NCBI GenBank assembly: GCA_001296005.1
Contig: LJHR01000009.1
Location: forward strand, 558,001-622,000
Direction: 5' to 3'
From: an alpha proteobacterium AAP38
Lineage (GTDB): Bacteria; Pseudomonadota; Alphaproteobacteria; Azospirillales; Azospirillaceae
DNA: 64,000 bases
Each line of letters starts with the position of its first letter. Position 1 is the first letter of the stretch. The notes under the pieces are model-generated. The model ran no database searches. It was not told the origin of the DNA and saw only the letters and a list, made by a program, of their open reading frames with translations. Shown here one piece after another: positions 1 through 8,927 of this stretch. Position numbers and translations under genes: made by a program.

Positions 1-1076
1 ACCGGCTGCTGCTGCTGGTCGAACGCGCCATCGAGGCGGCCCGCCTGCGCCGGGAGAACCGCGAGCTGCGGGTCAAGGTGGGGGCGGATTTCGACCTGAT
101 CGGCCGTTCGCTGCCCGTGAACCAGTTGCGCCATTCGGTGGACAAGGTGGCTCCCACGGGCAGCCGTGTCCTCATCTCCGGCCCACCGGGCAGCGGCAAG
201 GAGGTGGTGGCCCGCATGCTGCACGCCAAGTCGCGCCGCAATGACGGGCCGTTCGTGGCGCTGAACTGCGCCACCATGCGGCCCGACCGGCTGGAGGTGG
301 AGCTGTTCGGCACCGAACATGGGTTTGAGGGCGGGGGCCGCAAGGTCGGCACCTTTGAACAGGCCCATGGCGGCACCCTGTTCCTGGACGAGGTGGCGGA
401 CATGCCTCTGGAAACCCAGGGCAAGATTGTCCGCGTGCTGCAGGAACAGACGTTCGAGCGGGTGGGCGGTACCTCGCGGGTGGAGGTGGATGTCCGCGTC
501 ATCGCGTCGACCAACCGCGACCTGACAGCGGAGATCGAGATCGGTCGCTTCCGCCAGGACCTGTTTTATCGCCTGTCCGTCGTGCCCCTGAAAATGCCGC
601 CACTGCGAGAGCGTCGGGAGGATATCCCCCTGCTGGCCCGGCATTTCATGCAGCGCACGGCGGAGACGGCGGGTCTGCCGGTACGGGTGTTCGGTGAGGA
701 TGCGATGGCGGCGCTGCAGGCCTATGACTGGCCCGGCAATGTGCGTCAGCTGCGCAATACGGTGGAATGGCTGCTGATCATGGTGGCCGCCGACCCGTCA
801 GAGGCCATCCGCGCCGACATGCTGCCGCCCGAGATCGGGGCCATCACGCCCACGGTTCTAAAATGGGAAAAGGGCGGGGAGATCATGGGCCTGCCCCTGC
901 GGGAGGCGCGTGAGGTGTTCGAACGTGAATATCTGCTGGCCCAGGTCACCCGCTTCGGCGGCAACATCTCCCGCACCGCCAGCTTCGTGGGCATGGAACG
1001 CTCGGCCCTGCACCGCAAGCTGAAATCGCTGGGCGTGCATGGCTCTGACAAGAATGGGTTGAAGCTGGTGGAGTGA
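1..1076 (+). CDS. ntrX: Nitrogen-regulation response regulator NtrX (5' end outside window)
   Basis: This is the C-terminal 357 residues of an NtrC-family response regulator; the frame is open back to the window edge, so the receiver domain lies upstream. The visible part is an AAA+ domain with Walker A GPPGSGKE and Walker B GGTLFLDE, then a Fis-type helix-turn-helix at the C-terminus (NISRTASFVGMERSALHRKL). It is the partner of the membrane kinase NtrY in nitrogen and redox control. Downstream trkA matches the usual alphaproteobacterial ntr order. The region that should hold the sigma-54-contacting GAFTGA loop reads GFEGGGRKVGTFEQA, so that motif is missing. The protein may therefore not activate sigma-54 polymerase in the classical way. 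Assignment as NtrX rather than NtrC rests on this divergent loop and on trkA. Confidence 0.9.
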   Translation, partial: RLLLLVERAIEAARLRRENRELRVKVGADFDLIGRSLPVNQLRHSVDKVAPTGSRVLISGPPGSGKEVVARMLHAKSRRNDGPFVALNCATMRPDRLEVELFGTEHGFEGGGRKVGTFEQAHGGTLFLDEVADMPLETQGKIVRVLQEQTFERVGGTSRVEVDVRVIASTNRDLTAEIEIGRFRQDLFYRLSVVPLKMPPLRERREDIPLLARHFMQRTAETAGLPVRVFGEDAMAALQAYDWPGNVRQLRNTVEWLLIMVAADPSEAIRADMLPPEIGAITPTVLKWEKGGEIMGLPLREAREVFEREYLLAQVTRFGGNISRTASFVGMERSALHRKLKSLGVHGSDKNGLKLVE

Positions 1077-1131
1077 GGGGTGATCGGTTGCTTCGCTTCC
1101 TTTCCCGTCAATTCCTGACAGGGTATCCTTC

Positions 1132-2508
1132 ATGAAAGTCATCGTTTGCGGCGCCGGTCAGGTCGGGTCCAACATCGCCAGATATCTGGCGTCGGAGGGC
1201 AACCATGTCACCGTCATCGACCAGTCGCCGGAACTGATCCAGAAGATCAGCGATACACTGGACGTCCAGGCCATGGTGGGCTTCGCCTCCCACCCCAATG
1301 TGTTGGAGGCGGCGGGGGCGGCGGATGCCGACATGCTGATCGCCGTGACCCTGGCGGACGAGGTGAACATGGTCGCCTGTCAGGTAGCGGCCAGCCTGTT
1401 CAACGTGCCGACCAAAATCGCGCGCGTGCGCCATCAATCCTATCTACAGCCGATCTGGGCTGACTTGTTCTCCCGCGAACATCTGCCCATCGACTTCATC
1501 ATCTCGCCCGAGATTGAGGTGGCGCGGGCCGTGTCGCGGCGGCTGCAGGTGCCGGGCGCGTTCGATATGATCCCCCTTGCCGATGGGCTGGTGAAGGTGA
1601 TCGGCGTCGTCTGCACCGACAATTGCCCCATCATCAACACGCCCCTGCGGCAGTTGACGGGCCTGTTCCCGGATCTGGCCATCGAAGTGGTGGCCATAAT
1701 CCGGGGTGATCGCCAGTTCATCCCCGGCGGCAATGATCAGATGCTGGCCGGCGACGAGGTTTATTTCGTTGCCGATACGAACCACGTCGCCCGCGCCATG
1801 GCCGCCTTCGGCCATGAGGAGCGGCAGGCGCGGCGCGTCATCATCGTCGGCGGCGGCAATATCGGCCTGTGTCTGGCCGAAGAGATCGAGCAGAACCAGC
1901 CCGGCGTGTCAGCCCGCATCATTGAGGTGGACCGCCGCCGCGCCACCCTTGTTGCGCAGAAGCTGAAGCGCACCATGGTGTTGCATGGCGATGCGTTGGA
2001 CCCCGCCATCCTGGAGGAGGCTAATGTCGGCGCGTCGGAGACGGTGGTGGCGGTGTCCAACAGCGACGAGGGCAATATCCTCGCCAGCCTTCTGGCCAAG
2101 CGCAATGGCTGCAAACGCGCCATCACCCTGATCAACAAGACAACCTATCAGCCGCTTGTTCTGCCGCTGGGCATCGATGCCGTTGTCAGCCCCCGGTCGA
2201 TCACCGTCTCGTCGATCCTTCAGCATGTCCGCAGGGGTCGCATCAAGGCCGTGCATTCCCTGCGCGAGAATTTTGCCGAGGTGATCGAAGCGGAGGCGCT
2301 GGAAACCTCCACCCTGATCAACACGCCCCTGAAGGATATCCGCCTGCCCGCCGGCATTATCGTCGGCGCCATCGTGCGCGCCGGCAAGGTGATCATCCCG
2401 CGCCCGTCCACCGTCATCAAACCCAATGACCGGGTGATCATCCTGGCCGAGGTAGGGCAGGTGAAGAAGGTGGAGAAGATGTTCGCGGTACGGCTGGAGT
2501 TTTTCTGA
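1132..2508 (+). CDS. trkA: Trk potassium transporter regulatory subunit TrkA
   Basis: The 458-residue peripheral membrane protein gates Trk-type K+ uptake by binding NAD(H). It has two tandem RCK modules, each a Rossmann domain followed by a TrkA-C domain. The first glycine motif, GAGQVGSN, lies at about residue 7 and the second, GGGNIGLC, at about residue 240. The length is normal for the duplicated TrkA form. The ATG follows ntrX by 55 bp and the two genes are probably co-transcribed. No trkH or trkG membrane subunit is in the window, so the channel partner must be encoded elsewhere. Confidence 0.95.
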   Translation: MKVIVCGAGQVGSNIARYLASEGNHVTVIDQSPELIQKISDTLDVQAMVGFASHPNVLEAAGAADADMLIAVTLADEVNMVACQVAASLFNVPTKIARVRHQSYLQPIWADLFSREHLPIDFIISPEIEVARAVSRRLQVPGAFDMIPLADGLVKVIGVVCTDNCPIINTPLRQLTGLFPDLAIEVVAIIRGDRQFIPGGNDQMLAGDEVYFVADTNHVARAMAAFGHEERQARRVIIVGGGNIGLCLAEEIEQNQPGVSARIIEVDRRRATLVAQKLKRTMVLHGDALDPAILEEANVGASETVVAVSNSDEGNILASLLAKRNGCKRAITLINKTTYQPLVLPLGIDAVVSPRSITVSSILQHVRRGRIKAVHSLRENFAEVIEAEALETSTLINTPLKDIRLPAGIIVGAIVRAGKVIIPRPSTVIKPNDRVIILAEVGQVKKVEKMFAVRLEFF

Positions 2509-2552
2509 TCACCTGAACAATCTGACTTCACCAGCAGGCGCTAAACCAGCGC

Positions 2553-2580
2553 TTGACGAGCGTATATCCATGGGTAGATA
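2553..2580 (+). promoter_or_regulatory. Putative sigma-70 promoter of the arsR-desaturase pair
   Basis: A -35-like TTGACG (2553-2558) is followed after 16 bp by TAGATA (2575-2580). It lies directly upstream of the ArsR-type gene, after trkA, and its -10 region runs into the dyad at 2578-2601. The call is inferred from motifs only. Confidence 0.45.
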
Positions 2581-2601
2581 TTTAACTAATAAGTTAAATA
2601 T
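2578..2601. promoter_or_regulatory. Perfect 24-bp dyad, probable ArsR-family operator
   Basis: ATATTTAACT and AGTTAAATAT form perfect 10-bp inverted arms around a 4-bp spacer (AATA). The AT-rich dyad stands out from the GC-rich surroundings, overlaps the -10 region and ends 9 bp before the ATG of the ArsR-like gene. Its size and place are typical of an autoregulatory winged-helix repressor operator. Confidence 0.7.
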
Positions 2602-2610
2602 GAAAGCGTC

Positions 2611-2934
2611 ATGGACAAGATTTTCGAGGCCTTGGCCTCCACCGCAAGGCGCAAGATACTGGCGTATCTGGCAGAAACCGAACTGACCGCCGGGGAAATC
2701 GCCGCGCGTTTTGAGATGAGCAAGCCCGCGATCTCCAAGCATCTGGGCGTGCTGGAAAATGCCGGTCTGGTTCGGAGCGAGAAACGCGGGCAGTTCGTTC
2801 ACTACGCCCTGGTGCGTGAAAATCTGGTCAATACGTTGAACGGCTTCGTACAGAACATCTGCCCTGTCTCCCTGCCGTTGAAGCGCGAGAGTGCGGATAT
2901 CGCGCGGGTGCGGCGAACAGAACCCAACGAATAA
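2611..2934 (+). CDS. ArsR-family winged-helix transcriptional repressor (SdpR-like)
   Basis: The 107-residue protein is one winged-helix domain. The recognition region, ITA-type GEIAARFEMSKPAISKHLGVLENAGLV, is typical of ArsR/SdpR repressors (shown here in part: SKPAISKHLGVLE). The only cysteine (in QNICPV) lies near the C-terminus, and there is no metal-binding ELCVCDL-type motif, so metal sensing is unlikely. The gene is followed after 9 bp by a desaturase gene and is preceded by a perfect dyad. This suggests an autoregulated repressor of the desaturase operon. The inducer is unknown. Confidence 0.85.
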   Translation: MDKIFEALASTARRKILAYLAETELTAGEIAARFEMSKPAISKHLGVLENAGLVRSEKRGQFVHYALVRENLVNTLNGFVQNICPVSLPLKRESADIARVRRTEPNE

Positions 2935-2943
2935 GCGGTAGCG

Positions 2944-3948
2944 ATGCAGCTGGTTGCGGGTTCAGAAAGAATTATCGCACGACCGGGCTGCGACCCCAGC
3001 CGGGGCAGGGTGCGCTGGTCGCCCGGCAAGTCCATCTGGATCGGGTCGATGACCATCGCGACCCTGTTGTTGGGCGGACCGTTCTTCACCTGGGGCGCCT
3101 TCGCTCTGTTCCTGGTCACTTCTGCTGTCACACTTTGCTTTGGCCATTCGGTCGGCATGCATCGGCGGCTGATCCATGGCAGCTTTCAATGCCCGCTTTG
3201 GCTTGAGTATCTGTGTGTCTATCTCGGCGTCCTTGTCGGGATGGCCGGTCCCATCGGCATGATCCGCGTCCATGACATGCGGGATTGGGCGCAGCGCCAG
3301 CCCGTCTGCCACCCCTATTTCGGGCACCGTGCGGGGTTCTGGCGCGATGGCTGGCAGCAATTGCATTGCGTGCTGGAACTGGACCATCCGCCCCGCTTTC
3401 AGTTGGAGCCGCGATTGGCCGATGACAGGGTTTATGCTTGGATGGAGCGGACCTGGATGGTGCAGCAACTGCCTTGGGCTGTGCTTTTCTTCATGATTGG
3501 CGGGTTGCCCTGGCTTGTGTGGGGCGTCTGTGCCCGCGTGGCCGTCTGTGTCACGGGCCATTGGCTGGTCGGCCATTATGCGCACCGCGACGGGGATCAG
3601 AGCTTCCTGATCGATGGCGCGTCGGTCCAAGGCTACAATGTCCGGGTTGCGGGCCTGATCAGCATGGGTGAAAGCTGGCATAACAACCATCACGCCTATC
3701 CCGGCTCCGCGCGGTTGGGCCTGCATGAGGGAGAGGTTGACCTGGGCTGGTGGCTGATCCTTGGGTTTGAGCGGCTGGGGCTGGCCTGGAACATCGTGAC
3801 CCCGGACAGCATGCCCCACCGGCCTGCCTTGCGCAGGGTCACGCGTATCAAACCCCATGGTTGCCCCATTGCCAGAAGGCTGGGTAGGACGGGGCGAAGT
3901 GTGATCGCCGTGTTGAAGGCCTACGGTTGCAATCTCTGCAACAACTGA
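2944..3948 (+). CDS. Membrane fatty-acid (acyl-CoA) desaturase
   Basis: The 334-residue integral membrane di-iron enzyme is expected to put a double bond into acyl chains. Histidine clusters include GHSVGMHRRLIH near residue 60 and SWHNNHH near residue 240. The second cluster is unusual: instead of HxxHH it reads HDMRDWAQRQ followed by CHPYFGHR. Hydrophobic segments sit near residues 35-60, 75-95 and 180-215. The ATG lies 9 bp after the ArsR-type gene, so the two are one operon. The pair sits between trkA and dat, which are usually close together in relatives, so it is probably an insertion. Substrate and position specificity cannot be told. Confidence 0.85.
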   Translation: MQLVAGSERIIARPGCDPSRGRVRWSPGKSIWIGSMTIATLLLGGPFFTWGAFALFLVTSAVTLCFGHSVGMHRRLIHGSFQCPLWLEYLCVYLGVLVGMAGPIGMIRVHDMRDWAQRQPVCHPYFGHRAGFWRDGWQQLHCVLELDHPPRFQLEPRLADDRVYAWMERTWMVQQLPWAVLFFMIGGLPWLVWGVCARVAVCVTGHWLVGHYAHRDGDQSFLIDGASVQGYNVRVAGLISMGESWHNNHHAYPGSARLGLHEGEVDLGWWLILGFERLGLAWNIVTPDSMPHRPALRRVTRIKPHGCPIARRLGRTGRSVIAVLKAYGCNLCNN

Positions 3949-4088
3949 GCATGCCATTCCCACATCTGCAAATCAGCAGAACCGACCTGCACCTCAGGTG
4001 CAAGTTCCACAATGGCAATTCCGTCCCTTGACCATGTGGGGCCGGACGCGCGACATCTGGGGGAAGCTTTACCGATGGACCCCGCCCC

Positions 4089-4958
4089 ATGCCCCGTATC
4101 GCCTATGTCAATGGCCGCTATCTGCCGCACGGCGACGCCGCCGTCCATATCGAGGATCGCGGATTCCAGTTCGCCGACGGCGTCTATGAAGTGGTGACCA
4201 TTGTTGATGGCAGGCTGGCCGATGCTGATGGGCACCTGACGCGGTTGGCGCGGTCGCTGAAGGAACTGTCGATCCCCTGGCCGGTGAAGCCCGCGACCTT
4301 GCGCTTCATCATGGGCGAAATGGTCCGGCGTAACTGTGCCCGCCATGCGCTGCTTTATATTCAGATCACGCGCGGTGCCGCCCCGCGTGATTTCAAATTC
4401 CCGAAGAACCCGGCCCCCACCCTGGTCCTGACCTGCCGCCGTACCGCGTTTCAGCCGGCTTCGACCCTGGAAAAGGGGGTTTCCGTCATCACCATGCCTG
4501 ATATCCGCTGGCTGCGTCGCGACATCAAATCGACCAGCCTGCTGCCGCAGGTGCTGGGCAAGCAGAAGGCGGCGGAGGCGGGCGCTTTTGAAGGCTGGAT
4601 GGTGGATGGCGACGGATTGGTGACGGAGGGCTGTTCGTCCAACGCCTGGATCGTCACCGCCGACGGCACCCTGGTGACGCGCCAGCCCAGCAATGAGATC
4701 TTGAACGGCATTACCCGCCTGTCCATCCTCGACTGCGCCCGTGACCTGGGCATCCGGTTCGAGGAACGGGCCTTCAGCGTGGCAGAGGCTTACGCCGCGC
4801 GCGAGGCGTTTGTTTCCAGCGCCAGCACCTTTGCCCTGCCAGTGACCCGCATTGACGGCGAGGTGATCGGCGATGGCAAGCCAGGTCCCCTCTGCCTGCG
4901 TCTGCGTCAGGCCTATATGGACCATATCGGTTCCACCGACCCTGTGAGTGCCAAGTGA
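4089..4958 (+). CDS. dat: Class IV aminotransferase, probable D-amino-acid aminotransferase
   Basis: The 289-residue PLP enzyme of fold type IV probably interconverts D-amino acids and 2-oxoacids, supplying D-Ala or D-Glu. Visible features are the N-terminal YVNGRYLP segment, the FADGVYEV motif, the PLP-lysine region WLRRDIKSTSLLP near residue 150 and the conserved TEGCSSNAW segment. The branched-chain aminotransferase and aminodeoxychorismate lyase families share this fold, but the overall motif set and the ntrX-trkA-hfq context favour D-amino-acid transaminase. The 3' end overlaps the next gene by 4 bp. Confidence 0.85.
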   Translation: MPRIAYVNGRYLPHGDAAVHIEDRGFQFADGVYEVVTIVDGRLADADGHLTRLARSLKELSIPWPVKPATLRFIMGEMVRRNCARHALLYIQITRGAAPRDFKFPKNPAPTLVLTCRRTAFQPASTLEKGVSVITMPDIRWLRRDIKSTSLLPQVLGKQKAAEAGAFEGWMVDGDGLVTEGCSSNAWIVTADGTLVTRQPSNEILNGITRLSILDCARDLGIRFEERAFSVAEAYAAREAFVSSASTFALPVTRIDGEVIGDGKPGPLCLRLRQAYMDHIGSTDPVSAK

Positions 4959-5668
4959 CCATCGACACCCTGTCTCCGCCGTTTGACCGTTTGCCCCGCG
5001 CGATCCTGTTTGATTGGGACAATACGCTGATCACCAACTGGCGCTGCGTCCATGCTTCCGTGAATGCCGCCCTGCGCGCCTTTGGCAAGCCGGAATGGAC
5101 GCTGGAGGAAAGTTATGGGCGCATCCGCAAATCCCTGCGCGACAGTTTTCCGGAGATTTTCGGGGACGAATGGCCGCGCGCCCGCGACATTTTCTACGCG
5201 CATTTCGAGGCCAACCACCTGACCCATACCGATGTGCTTGCCGGTGCCGAGGACATGCTGCACACCCTGCATTGCATGGGTATCCGTCTGGGTGTCGTCT
5301 CCAACAAGACGGGCCGGTTTCTGCGCGCAGAGGCGGAGATGCTGGGCTGGGCGCCCCTTTTCGATGCGCTGATTGGGGCGACCGATGCGGCGGCGGACAA
5401 GCCGGACCCGGCGCCCGTTTACATGGCGCTCAAACCCACAGGCTTTGAACCCGGTCCTGATATTTGGTTCGTGGGCGACGCCGATGTCGATATGGAGATC
5501 GCGCACCGGACGGGCCTGACGCCTGTCCTGGTGGGCGATACGCCGCATGTGGGCGACGGGTTGAACCGTTTTCCCCCAGCCATAAGTCTTGAGGGGTGTG
5601 CGGCGATTTCATCCTTGGTTAAGCGGATTGCTGCTACCATATCGACGGATGTCCGCACTGTTGGCTGA
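4955..5668 (+). CDS. HAD-superfamily hydrolase (phosphoglycolate-phosphatase-like)
   Basis: The 237-residue protein carries HAD motif I FDWDNTL near residue 20, motif II VVSNK near residue 112 and motif [13 protein letters not shown] near residue 172. The cap-domain layout is that of subfamily IA. The start is GTG, overlapping the aminotransferase stop codon, which implies translational coupling. The substrate is probably a small phosphorylated metabolite. Its position between dat and hfq is conserved in related alphaproteobacteria, from memory. Confidence 0.85.
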   Translation: MTIDTLSPPFDRLPRAILFDWDNTLITNWRCVHASVNAALRAFGKPEWTLEESYGRIRKSLRDSFPEIFGDEWPRARDIFYAHFEANHLTHTDVLAGAEDMLHTLHCMGIRLGVVSNKTGRFLRAEAEMLGWAPLFDALIGATDAAADKPDPAPVYMALKPTGFEPGPDIWFVGDADVDMEIAHRTGLTPVLVGDTPHVGDGLNRFPPAISLEGCAAISSLVKRIAATISTDVRTVG

Positions 5669-5754
5669 AAGGGCGATTGTCGGATATCCTGTGCAAACTT
5701 GGGCCCCCGTTTGATGGGTGCCCCAATAACCCGAGCATAAGCGAGGCTGCTCCA

Positions 5755-6006
5755 ATGTCAGAAAAATCTCAAAACGTGCAGGACGTGTTCCTGAACCATG
5801 TCCGCAAGAGCAAGACCCCCGTGACCGTGTTCCTGGTCAATGGTGTCAAGCTGCAGGGCATCATCACCTGGTTCGACAATTTCTCCGTGCTGCTGCGTCG
5901 TGACGCCCATTCGCAGCTGGTCTATAAGCACGCCATCTCGACCGTGATGCCGGCGCATCCGATCCAACTGTTCGATCCGCCGGCCAAGGAGACCGACCAC
6001 GACTGA
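5755..6006 (+). CDS. hfq: RNA chaperone Hfq
   Basis: The 83-residue Sm-like protein forms a hexamer that pairs small RNAs with mRNAs. The Sm1 region [15 protein letters not shown] and the Sm2 signature [10 protein letters not shown] are intact, and the acidic/His tail is short as in other alphaproteobacteria. The start is placed at the internal ATG (MSEKSQN). An in-frame ATG at 5677 would add 26 residues unlike any Hfq. The neighbour hflX starts 1 bp after the stop. Confidence 0.97.
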   Translation: MSEKSQNVQDVFLNHVRKSKTPVTVFLVNGVKLQGIITWFDNFSVLLRRDAHSQLVYKHAISTVMPAHPIQLFDPPAKETDHD

Positions 6007-6007
6007 G

Positions 6008-7327
6008 TTGAGTAATCACGAGGGGCGCGGGTCATCCACCCGCGCCCTCGTCCTGCATCCGGTCCTGCCCGAGGACCGGAACGACGCCCGCGGCCCCGAA
6101 TCCCGCCTGGACGAGGCGGTGGGTCTGGCCGCCGCCATCGACCTTGAGGTTGCCTACGCCCGCGCCATCCGCGTTACCCGTCCACGCCCTGCTACCCTGC
6201 TGGGCACCGGTGCGGTGGAGGAGGTGGCTACCCTGATCAAGGAGGCGGAGATCGGTCTGGTCATTGTTGACCAGTCGCTGACCCCCATTCAGCAGCGCAA
6301 CCTGGAACGCGACTGGAAGGCCAAGGTCATCGACCGGACCGGCCTGATCCTGGAGATTTTCGGGAAGCGCGCCCGCACGCGTGAAGGTCAGTTGCAGGTG
6401 GAACTGGCGGCCCTGACCTATCAGCGCTCCCGCCTTGTCCGTTCCTGGACCCACCTGGAACGCCAACGCGGCGGCTTCGGCTTCCTTGGCGGTCCCGGCG
6501 AAAGCCAGATCGAAATGGACCGCCGCCTGATCAGTGACCGGATCGTGAAGCTGAAAGGCGAGTTGGAGGAGGTGCGCCGCACCCGTGGCCTGCACCGCAA
6601 GGCGCGCGAAAAGGTGCCTTATCCGGTGGTGGCGCTGGTTGGCTACACCAATGCCGGCAAGTCGACCTTATTCAACCGCATGGCCGGGGCGGATGTTTTC
6701 GCCAAGGATCTGCTGTTCGCGACGCTGGACCCGACCATGCGGTCGATCATGCTGCCGTCGAACCGCAAGATCATCCTGTCCGACACGGTGGGCTTCATCT
6801 CCGACCTGCCGCATGGTCTGGTGGAGGCGTTCCGCGCCACGCTGGAGGAGGTGATGGCCGCCGACATCATCCTGCATGTCCGCGATGTCTCGCACCCCGA
6901 TACAGAGGCGCAGAAGGCCGACGTCGAGTCTGTCCTGAAGGGCCTGGGGATCGAGGTCGATACGGATGAGCGGGTGATGGAGGTCCTGAACAAGCTGGAC
7001 CGGTTGGCGGAAGAGGACCAGCAGACCCTGCTGCGTCAGGCGCGGCGCAATGGCGGCATCGCCATTTCGGCCCTGACCGGCGATGGTCTGGACACACTGT
7101 TCGATGCCATCGACCGCCGCATGGTGGCGGGACGCGAAGTGGTGGAGTTCGACATCGACGTCAGCGATGGTGCCGCCATCGCCTGGCTCTATGGCAAGGG
7201 CGAGGTGCTGGACCGTCAGGATGACGAGACGCTCGCCCGCTTGCGTGTCGGCCTGGACCCTGCCGATCTGGCCCGGTTCCTGGACCGCTTCCCGTATCGT
7301 GCGCGTGAACAGGCGCTGGCATCATGA
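6008..7327 (+). CDS. hflX: Ribosome-associated GTPase HflX
   Basis: The 439-residue protein has the N-terminal HflX domain with a glycine-rich linker (RGGFGFLGGPGESQIE, about 154-169), followed by a GTPase domain. G1 is GYTNAGKST (212-220), G3 is DTVGF and G4 is NKLD. It splits stalled ribosomes under stress. The start is TTG one base after the hfq stop, so translation is probably coupled. The order hfq-hflX is widely conserved. Confidence 0.95.
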   Translation: MSNHEGRGSSTRALVLHPVLPEDRNDARGPESRLDEAVGLAAAIDLEVAYARAIRVTRPRPATLLGTGAVEEVATLIKEAEIGLVIVDQSLTPIQQRNLERDWKAKVIDRTGLILEIFGKRARTREGQLQVELAALTYQRSRLVRSWTHLERQRGGFGFLGGPGESQIEMDRRLISDRIVKLKGELEEVRRTRGLHRKAREKVPYPVVALVGYTNAGKSTLFNRMAGADVFAKDLLFATLDPTMRSIMLPSNRKIILSDTVGFISDLPHGLVEAFRATLEEVMAADIILHVRDVSHPDTEAQKADVESVLKGLGIEVDTDERVMEVLNKLDRLAEEDQQTLLRQARRNGGIAISALTGDGLDTLFDAIDRRMVAGREVVEFDIDVSDGAAIAWLYGKGEVLDRQDDETLARLRVGLDPADLARFLDRFPYRAREQALAS

Positions 7328-8130
7328 AACTTCCCGATCCTGAAAAGGTGGCCGCCATCATCCGTGACGTGGCGGCCACCGAAATCGTTCCCCGCTTCCG
7401 CAGCCTGTCCAAGGCTGACATCCGGGAAAAGGGGCCGGGCGATCTGGTGACCGTGGCGGATGAGGCGGCGGAGCGGGCCTTGACCGCCCGCCTGCCCGAC
7501 CTGCTGCCGGGATCGCTGGTGGTGGGGGAGGAAGCGTGCGCCGCCGATCCCGCCGTCCTGTCGCGGATTGATGCCGGCGATGATCCGGTCTGGATCATCG
7601 ACCCTGTGGACGGGACCAGCAATTTCGCCAATGGCCGACCGGTGTTTGGCGTGCTTCTGGCCTTGTCTGTCGGCGGGCGCACCGTCGGCGGCTGGATCTA
7701 TGATCCTATGGGCGACCGTATGGTGATCACCGAGATCGGGCAGGGTGCCTGGATGGCGGGGGAAAAGCTGCGGGCCTTGCCCGGCGGCCCGGTGCCCAGC
7801 CTGCGCGGCTCGCTCTCCACCAAGTTTTTCCCTACCGAGGAGAAGAAGCGGATCGAGGCGCTGCGTCCGCATTTCGCCTCCACCTACCGCCTGTTCTGCG
7901 CCGCGCACGAATATCTGAACCTACTGACCGGCAAGGGGCAGTTCGCGCTTTATAACCGCACTATGCCTTGGGACCATGCTGCCGGAGCCCTGGCCTACGC
8001 GGAGGCGGGCGGCCATGTCGCGAAATGGGACCGCAAACCATACAATCCCGGCGATGTGACCGGCGGCATCCTGCTTGCCGCCGATCAACCGACCTGGGCT
8101 GCGATCCACGGGTTGGTGTTTCCGGGATAG
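7324..8130 (+). CDS. Inositol-monophosphatase-family phosphatase
   Basis: The 268-residue protein has the family metal-binding motifs DPVDGTSNFANG (near residue 96) and WDHAAGALAYAEAGG (near residue 218), plus GEEA upstream. It is a Mg-dependent phosphatase; possible substrates are inositol phosphate, histidinol phosphate or 3'(2'),5'-bisphosphate nucleotides. It overlaps hflX by 4 bp (ATGA) and closes the hfq operon. The gene converges on ydfG with 1 bp between the stop codons. Confidence 0.88.
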   Translation: MKLPDPEKVAAIIRDVAATEIVPRFRSLSKADIREKGPGDLVTVADEAAERALTARLPDLLPGSLVVGEEACAADPAVLSRIDAGDDPVWIIDPVDGTSNFANGRPVFGVLLALSVGGRTVGGWIYDPMGDRMVITEIGQGAWMAGEKLRALPGGPVPSLRGSLSTKFFPTEEKKRIEALRPHFASTYRLFCAAHEYLNLLTGKGQFALYNRTMPWDHAAGALAYAEAGGHVAKWDRKPYNPGDVTGGILLAADQPTWAAIHGLVFPG

Positions 8131-8131
8131 G

Positions 8132-8908
8132 TTACTTGGGCGTCCGATGAACGGCCAGGGCCCCCGGCCCCTGCGTCGTCGGCATGATTTCCACGCGGTT
8201 CACGTTGAAATGCGGCGGCAGCGTCGCGGTCCAAGTCACTGTTTCGGCGACATCTTCTGCCGTCAACGGCACCGTGTCGGCATAGACCTTGGATGCCCGC
8301 TCCGCATCGCCCTTGAAGCGCACGAGGCTGAAATCCGTCTGCACCATGCCCGGTTCAACGCAGGTGACGCGCACGCCGGTGCCGATCAGATCGGCACGCA
8401 GTGACAGGCTGAACTGCGTGACGAAAGCCTTTGACGCGCAATAGACATGGCCACCTGGATAGGGGTAGGACCCGGCGGTGGAGCTGATATTGATGATGTG
8501 GCCGTGGCGGCGTTCCACCATGCCGGGCAGGATCAGGCCCGTAATGATGGCCAACGCCTTGTCGTTGGTATCGATCATCACCTCCCAATCATCCAGATCG
8601 GCCTTGTAGGCGGGGTCCGCCCCCAGCGCCAGACCGGCATTGTTGATCAGCAGGTCGATATCGCGGAACTCTGCCGGCAGGGCGGCCAGTTCCGCCTCCA
8701 CCGCCTTGCGGTCACGCACATCGAACTTCATCAGATGAACCGGTGTGTTGATATCCTCCAGCAAGCCATTGAACTTGCTCAGATCGCGGCCCGTCAGGAT
8801 CAGTTTGGAACCCAGTGCCGCAAAGCGGCGGGCGAAGGCGGCACCGAAGGCACCGGTCGCACCGGTGATCATCACCACCTTGGGCGCGTAGGGAACGTTG
8901 GTCATCAT
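8132..8908 (-). CDS. ydfG: Short-chain dehydrogenase, YdfG type
   Basis: The 258-residue NADP-dependent oxidoreductase has the nucleotide motif TGATGAFG, NNAGLALG, the Ser region NISSTAGS and the catalytic YCASK. The whole sequence, including MIDTNDKALA and LPGMVERRHGHIINIS, follows E. coli YdfG, which reduces malonic semialdehyde and oxidises L-allo-threonine and serine. The start is ATG at 8908 (ATGATG) with GGAGAG upstream. A longer frame to 9118 only shadows mazG. It lies 19 bp after mazG, so the two are probably co-transcribed. Confidence 0.9.
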   Translation of the reverse strand: MMTNVPYAPKVVMITGATGAFGAAFARRFAALGSKLILTGRDLSKFNGLLEDINTPVHLMKFDVRDRKAVEAELAALPAEFRDIDLLINNAGLALGADPAYKADLDDWEVMIDTNDKALAIITGLILPGMVERRHGHIINISSTAGSYPYPGGHVYCASKAFVTQFSLSLRADLIGTGVRVTCVEPGMVQTDFSLVRFKGDAERASKVYADTVPLTAEDVAETVTWTATLPPHFNVNRVEIMPTTQGPGALAVHRTPK

Positions 8909-8927
8909 CTGCTCTCCGGTACTTGGA

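Noticed and set aside
2538-2552. Inverted repeat GCGCT-AAACC-AGCGC after trkA as a terminator
   Set aside because: The stem is only five bases and no T-run follows; it lies in the promoter region of the next operon.
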